Origin: Deltaproteobacteria bacterium
Lineage (GTDB): Bacteria; Desulfobacterota; DSM-4660; Desulfatiglandales; HGW-15
Assembly (NCBI GenBank): GCA_019308985.1
Contig: JAFDHB010000034.1
Coordinates: 1 to 25,609 of the forward strand
Reading direction: 5' to 3'
Length of the DNA: 25,609 nt
Of the stretch, positions 16,158 through 23,380 are shown piece by piece. The first letter of the stretch is position 1. The number at the start of each line of letters is the position of its first letter. The translations under genes were made by a program, and so were the position numbers. The notes beneath the pieces were generated by a model. It had not been told where the DNA came from and did not search any database. It saw nothing but the letters and a program-made list of their open reading frames with translations.

Positions 16158-16937
16158 ATGGATTATTTGCTGGAAACTAGAGGCTTGACGATTCACTTTG
16201 GCGGACTGGTAGCCATCAGGGACCTGGATTCCTTCGTGTCCAAGGGGGAAGTCCTTGGTCTGATAGGCCCCAATGGTTCAGGAAAGACAACTTATATAAA
16301 CCTGATCACCGGAATCTATTCGCCCACGAGCGGAGATATCGAGTTCCAGGGAGAGAGCATTGTCGGCCTTGCGCCCTTTCAGCTCGTACACAGGGGGATT
16401 GCCCGTACCTTTCAAAACAGTCGTCTATTCTCAAACTTGAGCGTCCTGGACAATATCATTATCGGGATGCACCACAAGCAACGCACCCAGTGGTATGACG
16501 CCGTCTTTCGAAGCCGTTTCGCAAGACAAGAACTCAAGAATTCGGCAAAAAGGGCCGTGGAACTCCTTGAGTATTTCAGCAAAGAACTCGTTGATGAACG
16601 ATTCAAGAGGGCCATAGAGCTTCCCCAGGCGTACAGGAGGAAACTCGAGATATGCCGGGCCCTTGCTTCTGACCCGGTCCTGCTGCTCCTGGATGAACCT
16701 GCTGCCGGCATGGATCAAGAGGAAACGCTTGCCCTTATGGAAGATATCCGGAGGATCCTGGAGTGGAAAAAGGACCTGGCCATCATCATCGTTGAACACG
16801 ATATGATGGTGATCAAGAATATAGCCGACAGGGTCTTGGTCATCAATTACGGCCAGAAGATCGCAGAAGGGACCTTTGACCATGTCAGCAACAACCCTGA
16901 AGTCATTACCGCTTACTTGGGAGAGTCCCAGTGCTGA
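16158..16937 (+). CDS. ABC transporter ATPase, LivG family, with degenerate signature motif
   Basis: One of two cytoplasmic ATPases powering the importer (259 aa). Walker A is GPNGSGKTT (37-45), Walker B LLLLDEP (175-181), and the H-loop histidine lies in IIIVEHDMM. LivG-type extra features are present (RGIARTFQNSRLF, and a long insert near 105-150). The ABC signature, normally LSYGQQRRLE in this family, reads LPQAYRRKLE (155-164), so the conserved S/Y-G-Q is lost. The composite site formed with the LivF Walker A may therefore be weak or inactive. The start ATG at 16158 is 80 bases after LivM and has a poor ribosome site. Confidence 0.92.
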   Translation: MDYLLETRGLTIHFGGLVAIRDLDSFVSKGEVLGLIGPNGSGKTTYINLITGIYSPTSGDIEFQGESIVGLAPFQLVHRGIARTFQNSRLFSNLSVLDNIIIGMHHKQRTQWYDAVFRSRFARQELKNSAKRAVELLEYFSKELVDERFKRAIELPQAYRRKLEICRALASDPVLLLLDEPAAGMDQEETLALMEDIRRILEWKKDLAIIIVEHDMMVIKNIADRVLVINYGQKIAEGTFDHVSNNPEVITAYLGESQC

Positions 16938-17644
16938 GGCTTGAGAATATCTCAACGGAATATGACCGGGTCCCCATGTTGAGAGAGATAGACATGAGGA
17001 TCGAAAAGGGGGGCCTGGTTTGCCTGCTGGGAAGTAACGGTGCAGGAAAAACCACTACGGTGAAGACGATCATGGGCCTGGTCAAGCCCGTAAGAGGAGA
17101 AATCTACTTCGAGGAGAAGCCCATAGGGAAGATGAAGACCAACAGGATCGTGGAAATGGGCATTTCAGTGGTCCCTGAAGGGCGAAGGCTTTTTCCCAAG
17201 ATGACGGTCTATGAAAACCTGCGTTTGGGGGCCTTCTTTGTCAGAGACAGAAAGGAGCTGAACAGGCGCCTGGAAAAGGTCTTTTCCCTGTTTCCACAAC
17301 TTGACGGCAGGATCAGCCAAGTGGCCGGCACACTGAGCGGTGGAGAACAGAGCATGGTGACCATAGGAAGAGGCTTAATGGGTAATCCAAAGATGATGTT
17401 ACTGGATGAGCCTTCCCTGGGGCTCGCCCCCAAGTTGGTGAACGAATACTTCTCCGCCATAAGTCGAATCAATAGGGAAGAGAAGATCACCATGCTTCTG
17501 ATCGAGCAGAATGCCATGAAGGCCCTATCCATTGCCGACTATGGTTATGTCCTTCAAAAGGGCAGGATCTTGGCAAGGGGCAGCGCTCAAGAGCTCGCGA
17601 GCACCGACATAATCAAAAAGGCTTACCTGGCCTCAGAAAGTTGA
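16931..17644 (+). CDS. ABC transporter ATPase, LivF family
   Basis: The second ATPase of the importer (237 aa). All motifs are canonical: Walker A GSNGAGKTT, signature LSGGEQSMVTIGRGL, Walker B MMLLDEPSLGLAP, and a Q-containing switch region LLIEQNAMKAL, which is the LivF form with Q instead of H. The start is GTG at 16931, overlapping the last codons of LivG by 7 bases. It is followed by only 3 bases before the regulator gene. Confidence 0.94.
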   Translation: MLRLENISTEYDRVPMLREIDMRIEKGGLVCLLGSNGAGKTTTVKTIMGLVKPVRGEIYFEEKPIGKMKTNRIVEMGISVVPEGRRLFPKMTVYENLRLGAFFVRDRKELNRRLEKVFSLFPQLDGRISQVAGTLSGGEQSMVTIGRGLMGNPKMMLLDEPSLGLAPKLVNEYFSAISRINREEKITMLLIEQNAMKALSIADYGYVLQKGRILARGSAQELASTDIIKKAYLASES

Positions 17645-17647
17645 TGA

Positions 17648-18214
17648 ATGCAAGAGAAGATCCAGAAGAAAATCAAGGAGTATAGAAGAGAGAGAGGGCT
17701 GACCCTCAGGCAACTGGCGGAAAAGGTCGGTTGTACCCACTCATACATCTCCCAGGTCGAAAAGGGCCTGACCGTTCCATCCCTTTCCATGGTAGGGAGG
17801 CTGGCATCCGCACTGAACGTGAGCGTTATCGACCTTTTCAATGACCTGGCCTCGGAATCGGAGAGTGACTGGCATCTGCCGAGGCGGGACAGGAGGACGA
17901 TAAAATACCCCGATGGAAAGGTGTCGAGCCAACTGCTGGTGAGGAGGGTCACCACGAAGAAGATGGAGCCCCTGATAAGCCTCATTGAGCCGGGAGGGAC
18001 ATCCGACGGTGCGGAAAAGATGCAACATCCGCCCGGCACAGAGGAGTTCGTGCTCGTCATGAAGGGAGAGCTGGATTTCAGGATCAATGGCAGGGAAATC
18101 CACATGGAAGAGGGAGATACGCTTAGTTTTGACGGGTCTTTACCCCACAGTTGGGTGAACAAGGGCAGGAGGAGGGCGGAGGTCCTGTTCGTCTTCAGTC
18201 CTCCCATATGGTGA
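17648..18214 (+). CDS. XRE-family regulator with C-terminal cupin domain
   Basis: A transcription regulator of 188 aa. Residues about 5-60 form a lambda-repressor-like helix-turn-helix (LTLRQLAEKVGCTHSYISQV, with EKG in the next turn). Residues about 95-188 form a small-molecule-binding cupin: HPPGTEEFVLVMKGELDF supplies the first motif and GDTLSFDGSLPHSW the second. Relatives with this layout (PuuR- and SutR-like) control uptake and breakdown of small metabolites and sense them through the cupin. It sits between the importer and the hydroxylase genes in the same orientation, 3 bases after LivF and 25 before the large subunit. It probably controls the operon, and the repeats at 12548-12587 are the best candidate site. 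Confidence 0.9.
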   Translation: MQEKIQKKIKEYRRERGLTLRQLAEKVGCTHSYISQVEKGLTVPSLSMVGRLASALNVSVIDLFNDLASESESDWHLPRRDRRTIKYPDGKVSSQLLVRRVTTKKMEPLISLIEPGGTSDGAEKMQHPPGTEEFVLVMKGELDFRINGREIHMEEGDTLSFDGSLPHSWVNKGRRRAEVLFVFSPPIW

Positions 18215-18239
18215 GTCCAATAGAAGCAGAGGGATAGAC

Positions 18240-20591
18240 ATGGAGGAAAGACAATTTCACGTGATCGGCAAGGTCGCACACAGAAAGGACGGGATATCCA
18301 AGGTCACGGGCAAGGAGGTGTACTCAACGGATGTTTCCCTGCCCAATATGCTCTACGCCAGGATCTTGAGGAGTCCCTATCCCCACGCAAAGATCCTTTC
18401 AGTCGACACCACCGAAGCGGAGAAAATGGGGGCCGTCTGTATAACGCCGTTCGAGGTCCCCAAGGTTAGGTACAATGAGCGCCAGGTAAGCATCCCTGAG
18501 AAGACTTACAGGGACAGGACGGTCCTGCCTGAGAAGGCCCGACACGTGGGAGAGGGGATCGTTGCGGTGGCGGCCGGGACCGAGGCCTTGGCGGAAAAGG
18601 CCCTCAGGGCGATTCGAATAGAATACGAAGAACTTCCGGCTGTCTTTGATCCCTTGGAGGCCATGGAGCCAGGGGCCCCGCAACTCTACGAGGATGTGAT
18701 GCTCGGGGACGTCGTCCTTCCCATTGAGAACAACATCGCCTGCGCCAGGGAAGTGAGTGAAGGAAACGTCGAAGAAGGGTTCAAAGAGGCCGACCTGATA
18801 GTGGAAGAGACATTTAGCACCGGTCGTGCCTACCATGCCCAGATGGAGACAAAGTCCGTAGTCTGCAGGCCCGAACCAGACGGGGGCATCACGGTTTGGC
18901 CCACGGCCCAGTCCATTCATAATACCCGCCAGCTACTAGGCAGGATCTTCAACATCCCCCTAAGCAAGGTGAACGTACACAGGGTCCCTATCGGGGGCTC
19001 CTTCGGCTCCAGCATCCAGATGAACACCTGTATTCCCATATGCGTAGCCCTCGCGCTCAAGGCGGGAAAACCCGTGAAGCTTGTTCTAAGCAGGGAAGAG
19101 GACATGTATGACCACTGCAAGTACCCGTCCCGCATCAGGCTGAAGTACGGGGTAAAAAGGGACGGAAGCATCACGGCAGGAGAGATGAAGGTGGTAGTGG
19201 ATATAGGTGCGCACAATATCCAGGCCTATCCCCTCCTCGGGTGCATGTCGGGCTGGTTTGTATCCCTGTATCGCATGCCCCATATGAAATTTGAGGGAAA
19301 GACGGTTTACACCAACAAGGCTCCTGCCTGCGCTATGCAAGGTTACGGCAACCCACAGGTCTCCTTTGCGGTGGAGTCAATGATTGACATGATTGCGGAG
19401 AGACTGGGGATGGATCCCATCGAGGTGCGTCTCAAGAACTACGTGGGCCTGGGAGAAACATTCTGGGGGCAAGGACCCACGGTGCGATCCGTCATTCGGA
19501 GTTGCGGCGTTGAGGAGATGCTCCTCAAGGGCAAGGAGATGATCGGCTGGGAGAAGCGGGGCAGGCCCGAACAAAAAACAGGGAGGTATCGGCGTGGCAT
19601 AGGAGTAGGAAGGAGCTTTCATACTTCGGGCACAGGCGCGCCCATGCCGGGAGAGGTCATAGATTACTCCACGGCCATGGTAAAGGTGAACGAGGACGGT
19701 TCCGTAGACTTCTTGACCGGCCTGATGTGCCACGGTGGAGGCACCCTTGAGGCGTGCGCAAAGATAGTGGCCGAAGAGATGGGTGTCCCCTTGGACATGG
19801 TAGGTATATCCCCCTCGGACACCCGTTCGACAGGCTATGATGTCTGCACCCATGCCACCAGGGGTGTGTATTGCGGCGGCAGCGCCCTGCTCAAGGCGGC
19901 CAGGGCCGCAAAGAGGACATTGCTTGAGTTTGCATCACGCATCATAGAAGTCAATCCGGACGCGTTGAGGATCCGCCCGGATGAGGCCCTGGGTCAAGGG
20001 GTCATATATCTCGAGGGGGCAAGAGGTAAATCCGTCACCGTGGGGGAAGTGGCAAAGACCGCCCAGCTCAAGGGTTGGGGGACGGCAATAGCGGTGGAGA
20101 GCCACAGGCAGGTAAACTGCCCCCCCTGCTTTGTGACCAACTTCATAGAGGTGGAAGTGGATACCCAGACAGGTGAAATCAGGCCCCTGCGGGCGGTAGC
20201 GGCAGTGGATGCAGGGACGGTCATCAATCCGGACCTGGCAGCGGGTCAGCTTGAAGGTGGGCTCTGTAGAGGAATAGGCCTGGCCCTGCTCGAGGATACG
20301 GACTACGACAGAAACACAGGGGAACTCACCTGCGGGGGATACCTGGTCGATTACAAGGCATTGACATCGGTGGATCTCCCGCCCGTGGGGGCGGTTTCCA
20401 CCTTCTTTGCAGAGACCTATGAGCCTTCGGGGCCCTTTGGTGCCAAGGGGGTCGGAGAGGCGGCAAACAATGCAACCGCAGGGACGGTGGCCAACGCCAT
20501 CTATAACGCCGTCGGCATCAGGTTTACAGAGGCCCCCATTACACCGGAGAAGGTATTAAAAGCATTGAAGGAGAGAGAGAAAAGGAGTTGA
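18240..20591 (+). CDS. Molybdenum hydroxylase large (molybdopterin-binding) subunit, first set
   Basis: Catalytic subunit (783 aa) of a xanthine dehydrogenase family enzyme that would hydroxylate a ring carbon or oxidise an aldehyde using water. Family landmarks are the N-terminal GKEVYSTDVSLPNMLYARILRS, the Mo-cofactor loop IGGSFGSS (251-258), QGYGNPQ (367-373) and the essential glutamate E740 in GPFGAKGVGEAANN. Two positions differ from xanthine dehydrogenase: the residue after GGGFG.K is not Glu, and the arginine of the usual (A)MRGYGNPQ is Gln at 367. The substrate is therefore unlikely to be xanthine bound in the classical way. No signal peptide is seen, so it should be cytoplasmic with its FAD and Fe-S partners, which follow directly. 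Confidence 0.92.
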   Translation: MEERQFHVIGKVAHRKDGISKVTGKEVYSTDVSLPNMLYARILRSPYPHAKILSVDTTEAEKMGAVCITPFEVPKVRYNERQVSIPEKTYRDRTVLPEKARHVGEGIVAVAAGTEALAEKALRAIRIEYEELPAVFDPLEAMEPGAPQLYEDVMLGDVVLPIENNIACAREVSEGNVEEGFKEADLIVEETFSTGRAYHAQMETKSVVCRPEPDGGITVWPTAQSIHNTRQLLGRIFNIPLSKVNVHRVPIGGSFGSSIQMNTCIPICVALALKAGKPVKLVLSREEDMYDHCKYPSRIRLKYGVKRDGSITAGEMKVVVDIGAHNIQAYPLLGCMSGWFVSLYRMPHMKFEGKTVYTNKAPACAMQGYGNPQVSFAVESMIDMIAERLGMDPIEVRLKNYVGLGETFWGQGPTVRSVIRSCGVEEMLLKGKEMIGWEKRGRPEQKTGRYRRGIGVGRSFHTSGTGAPMPGEVIDYSTAMVKVNEDGSVDFLTGLMCHGGGTLEACAKIVAEEMGVPLDMVGISPSDTRSTGYDVCTHATRGVYCGGSALLKAARAAKRTLLEFASRIIEVNPDALRIRPDEALGQGVIYLEGARGKSVTVGEVAKTAQLKGWGTAIAVESHRQVNCPPCFVTNFIEVEVDTQTGEIRPLRAVAAVDAGTVINPDLAAGQLEGGLCRGIGLALLEDTDYDRNTGELTCGGYLVDYKALTSVDLPPVGAVSTFFAETYEPSGPFGAKGVGEAANNATAGTVANAIYNAVGIRFTEAPITPEKVLKALKEREKRS

Positions 20592-20595
20592 GCCC

Positions 20596-21486
20596 ATGAT
20601 GGTCAATACGAAGATCATAACCCATGAATTCGACTACCTGGAGCCCAAGAGCCTGGACGAGGCGCTCCGACTGCTTAACAAGTACGGCGAGCAAGCAAGG
20701 ATCCTTGCAGGGGGCACGGACCTCTTGCTCCAGGTCAAGCAGGAGAGGCTCCTTCCCAGGTATTTGATCGACATATCGAAGGTCAAGGAGCTGGCCCGGA
20801 TTGAGGAAAAGGGGGGGTTGCGCATAGGGGCCGTTGCAAAGCTGGCTGATGTCAGGGAGTACTGCTCCAGGCAGCCCAAGCATGTCGCCCTTTTCGAGGC
20901 CATCTCCGTGCTGGGAAAGCCCCAGGTCTGGAACATGGGGACCGTGGGAGGCAATCTCTGTAATGCTTCCCCTGCGGCTGACACCGGGCCCCCGATCCTC
21001 GTGTACGGGGGCCGGGTGAAGCTGGTGAGCGAAAGCCGGGAGAGGGAGATCTTGGTCCAGGACTTCTTCACAGGGGTAAACCAGACCGTGCTGGAGCAGG
21101 GGGAGATACTGGCGGAAATAGTGCTTGAACCCATCCCAGACGACAGTGGCAGCGCCTTCAAGAAGATGGCCAGGGTGGGGGCTGATATTTCAAAGATTTC
21201 CTGCGCCGTTTACGTTGAACGGGACGGGAACAGGTGTTCCCTGTGCAGGATCGCCCTGGGGGCGGTTGCACCCGTACCCATGAGGACACGCGGAGCCGAG
21301 GATTTGGTCACCGGAAAAGAGGTGGACGAGGCCCTCCTTCAAAGGGCGGGACTAAGGGTCGCCGAGGAAATAGGACCAATAGACGACATCAGGTCAACTG
21401 CGGAATACAGGCGGGAGGTAAGTGCAGTCTTGTTCAGGGATGTCTTTTCCAAGGCATGGCAGCGGGCTGGAGGACAAGTATCATGA
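20596..21486 (+). CDS. Molybdenum hydroxylase FAD-binding (medium) subunit, first set
   Basis: The 296 aa flavin subunit that passes electrons from the Fe-S centres to NAD or another acceptor. FAD motifs are ILAGGTDLLLQ and the pair GTVGGNLCNASPAAD. The C-terminal CO-dehydrogenase-flavoprotein domain ends DIRSTAEYRREV. No extra cysteine cluster is present, so it lacks the additional 4Fe-4S centre of 4-hydroxybenzoyl-CoA reductases. The ATG at 20596 has AAAGGAG 8 bases upstream and is 4 bases after the large-subunit stop. Confidence 0.93.
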   Translation: MMVNTKIITHEFDYLEPKSLDEALRLLNKYGEQARILAGGTDLLLQVKQERLLPRYLIDISKVKELARIEEKGGLRIGAVAKLADVREYCSRQPKHVALFEAISVLGKPQVWNMGTVGGNLCNASPAADTGPPILVYGGRVKLVSESREREILVQDFFTGVNQTVLEQGEILAEIVLEPIPDDSGSAFKKMARVGADISKISCAVYVERDGNRCSLCRIALGAVAPVPMRTRGAEDLVTGKEVDEALLQRAGLRVAEEIGPIDDIRSTAEYRREVSAVLFRDVFSKAWQRAGGQVS

Positions 21487-21962
21487 AAAGGAAGAGCATC
21501 AACATCACCGTCAACGGAGAGAAACACGAGATCCCGGTGGAACCCAACCGGCTTCTCCTCAATGTCCTGAGAGAAGACCTGGGGTTGACCGGGACCAAGT
21601 ATGGGTGCGGGATAGGCCAATGCGGGGGATGTACCGTGTTGGTGGACGGAAGGGAGACCCTGAGTTGCCTTACCCTGGCAAGGGCAGTGGACGGCTGTGA
21701 GATCACCACCATTGAGGGTGTGGCCAGGAGTGACGGCACCCTGGATCCATTGCAAGAGGCATTCCTGAATCATAGTGCCATTCAGTGTGGATACTGCACC
21801 CCGGGGATGGTCATGATGGGCAAGGTCCTGTTAGATAGAAACTCTTCTCCTTCGGAGAAGGACATAAGGGAGCATATCAGGGGCAACATCTGCCGCTGTA
21901 CTGGTTATAACAGCATAGTCAGGGCAATAATGAGCTGCACGCAGGCATCATCCCCGGAGTAA
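21483..21962 (+). CDS. Molybdenum hydroxylase 2x[2Fe-2S] (small) subunit, first set
   Basis: The 159 aa electron-transfer subunit. The N-terminal plant-ferredoxin-type cluster uses C42, C47, C50 and C62 (GCGIGQCGGC and LSC). The second cluster uses C102, C105, C137 and C139 (CGYC and CRC). The length is standard for the family. The start is the ATG at 21483, which overlaps the TGA of the FAD subunit; a longer frame from 21234 runs inside that gene and is not used. It completes a large-medium-small enzyme. Confidence 0.94.
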   Translation: MKRKSINITVNGEKHEIPVEPNRLLLNVLREDLGLTGTKYGCGIGQCGGCTVLVDGRETLSCLTLARAVDGCEITTIEGVARSDGTLDPLQEAFLNHSAIQCGYCTPGMVMMGKVLLDRNSSPSEKDIREHIRGNICRCTGYNSIVRAIMSCTQASSPE

Positions 21963-22037
21963 CATAATGGCTGCACTTCTCATGATTCCTATCCGAGGAA
22001 GGAGAATCGCAAAATCCGAGACAGGGGCGAATGAGCG

Positions 22038-22904
22038 ATGGAATACGTGACGACTCGTAACCTGGATGAGGCCCTCCAGGCATTGGAACAATGGGAGGGT
22101 CGAGCAAAGCTGCTCGCGGGAGGGACAAACCTGATCCCCAATATGAGGGCAAAGCTGGTATCGCCGGACGTGATAATCAATCTGTGCGAGATCCAAGACA
22201 TGAAGGAGATCCGGGAAGAGGGAGGGGTAGTCCGGATCGGGGCCCTCGCAACGATGAATGAGATAGCCTCTTCAAAGATCATAGGGGAATGCTGTCCCAT
22301 TCTCGCATCAGCGGCAAGGCAGCTCGGTAATCCCCTTACCAGAAACAGGGCTACTGTAGGCGGGAATCTGGCTGATGCATCTCCCGCGGCCGACACCGCA
22401 CCTCCCCTATTGGCACTGGAGGCAAGAATTCACGCAGCGCGCTCTGGGAGGAAGGAGAGGGAGATTCCCCTTGATCAGTTTTTCCTGGGACCGAGGGAGA
22501 CAGTGCTTGGGCCTGAGGAAATTATCTCCCATATCACCCTTGCCAAGCCAAAGGACCCATCAAGGGGGAGTCATATAAAGCTGGGCCTGAGAAATGCAAT
22601 GGCCATATCGGTTGCCAGTATCGCCACCATGCTGGAGATGGACGGGGATGTATGTACCAAGGCTCGCGTGGCGCTTGGTGCAGTGGCTCCAAGGCCTATC
22701 AGGGCCTATGGAGTGGAAAAGATGCTCGAGGGAAAGAGGATAGATGAAGACCTTATCGGGGAATGCAGCCAACTCATAAAGAAAGAAATCAACCCCATCA
22801 GCGATATCCGCGCCTCTGCTGAATACAGGACCCTGGTGACGTCCGTGCTGTTTAGGAGGTGTATCCAGAAGTCCTTGGAAGGGGGAAGCCATGAAGACCT
22901 ATGA
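22038..22904 (+). CDS. Molybdenum hydroxylase FAD-binding (medium) subunit, second set
   Basis: A second flavin subunit, 288 aa, clearly related to the first but not a recent copy. The FAD motifs are LLAGGTNLIPN and ATVGGNLADASPAAD, and the C-terminal domain carries DIRASAEYRTLV. The 75 bases between it and the first small subunit hold no recognisable signal. It starts the second enzyme set, in the order medium-small-large. Its stop lies 14 bases inside the next gene, so the two are translated together. Confidence 0.93.
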   Translation: MEYVTTRNLDEALQALEQWEGRAKLLAGGTNLIPNMRAKLVSPDVIINLCEIQDMKEIREEGGVVRIGALATMNEIASSKIIGECCPILASAARQLGNPLTRNRATVGGNLADASPAADTAPPLLALEARIHAARSGRKEREIPLDQFFLGPRETVLGPEEIISHITLAKPKDPSRGSHIKLGLRNAMAISVASIATMLEMDGDVCTKARVALGAVAPRPIRAYGVEKMLEGKRIDEDLIGECSQLIKKEINPISDIRASAEYRTLVTSVLFRRCIQKSLEGGSHEDL

Positions 22905-23364
22905 GCTTGAAATATATGTGAACGGTGAGAGATTGGAGACGCGGGTTAGGGCCAAGGAGACCTTGCTCCAGGCCCTGCGGGAAAGGCTTGGGGTCACGGA
23001 GGTCAAAAACGGCTGCGCCAAGGGGGATTGCGGGGCCTGCACCGTGCTCCTGGAAGGGATGCCCGTCAACGCTTGCCTGACCCTGGCGCTTCAGGCAAAG
23101 GGAAAAGGGGTGACGACCATTAGGGGATTGGGCAATGAAGACAGCCCCCACCCCTTGCAGAGGAGCTTTGTGGAGAAGGGGGCCATCCAGTGCGGTTTTT
23201 GTACGCCGGGCCAGATCCTTTCAGCCAAGGCCCTCCTGGAGAAAAATCCCAACCCGACGAGGTGGGAGATAAGGGAAGCAATATCGGGGAACCTTTGCAG
23301 GTGCACCGGGTACAACAAGATTGTGGAGGCTATCGAGGCCGCCTCAGCAGCAATTCAAGGTTGA
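22891..23364 (+). CDS. Molybdenum hydroxylase 2x[2Fe-2S] (small) subunit, second set
   Basis: A 157 aa iron-sulfur subunit with cluster cysteines C42, C47, C50 and C62 (GCAKGDCGAC and ACL), and C101, C104, C136 and C138 (CGFC and CRC). It overlaps the preceding FAD-subunit gene and is followed 16 bases later by its large subunit. It would link the second Mo active site to the second FAD subunit. Confidence 0.94.
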   Translation: MKTYELEIYVNGERLETRVRAKETLLQALRERLGVTEVKNGCAKGDCGACTVLLEGMPVNACLTLALQAKGKGVTTIRGLGNEDSPHPLQRSFVEKGAIQCGFCTPGQILSAKALLEKNPNPTRWEIREAISGNLCRCTGYNKIVEAIEAASAAIQG

Positions 23365-23380
23365 AACTGGGAGAGAAGCC

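Noticed and set aside
21234..21482. Extended start of the first small subunit (242-codon frame).
   Set aside because: The extension lies entirely inside the FAD-subunit gene and reads as out-of-frame Arg/Gly-rich sequence. The ATGA overlap at 21483 gives the normal family length.
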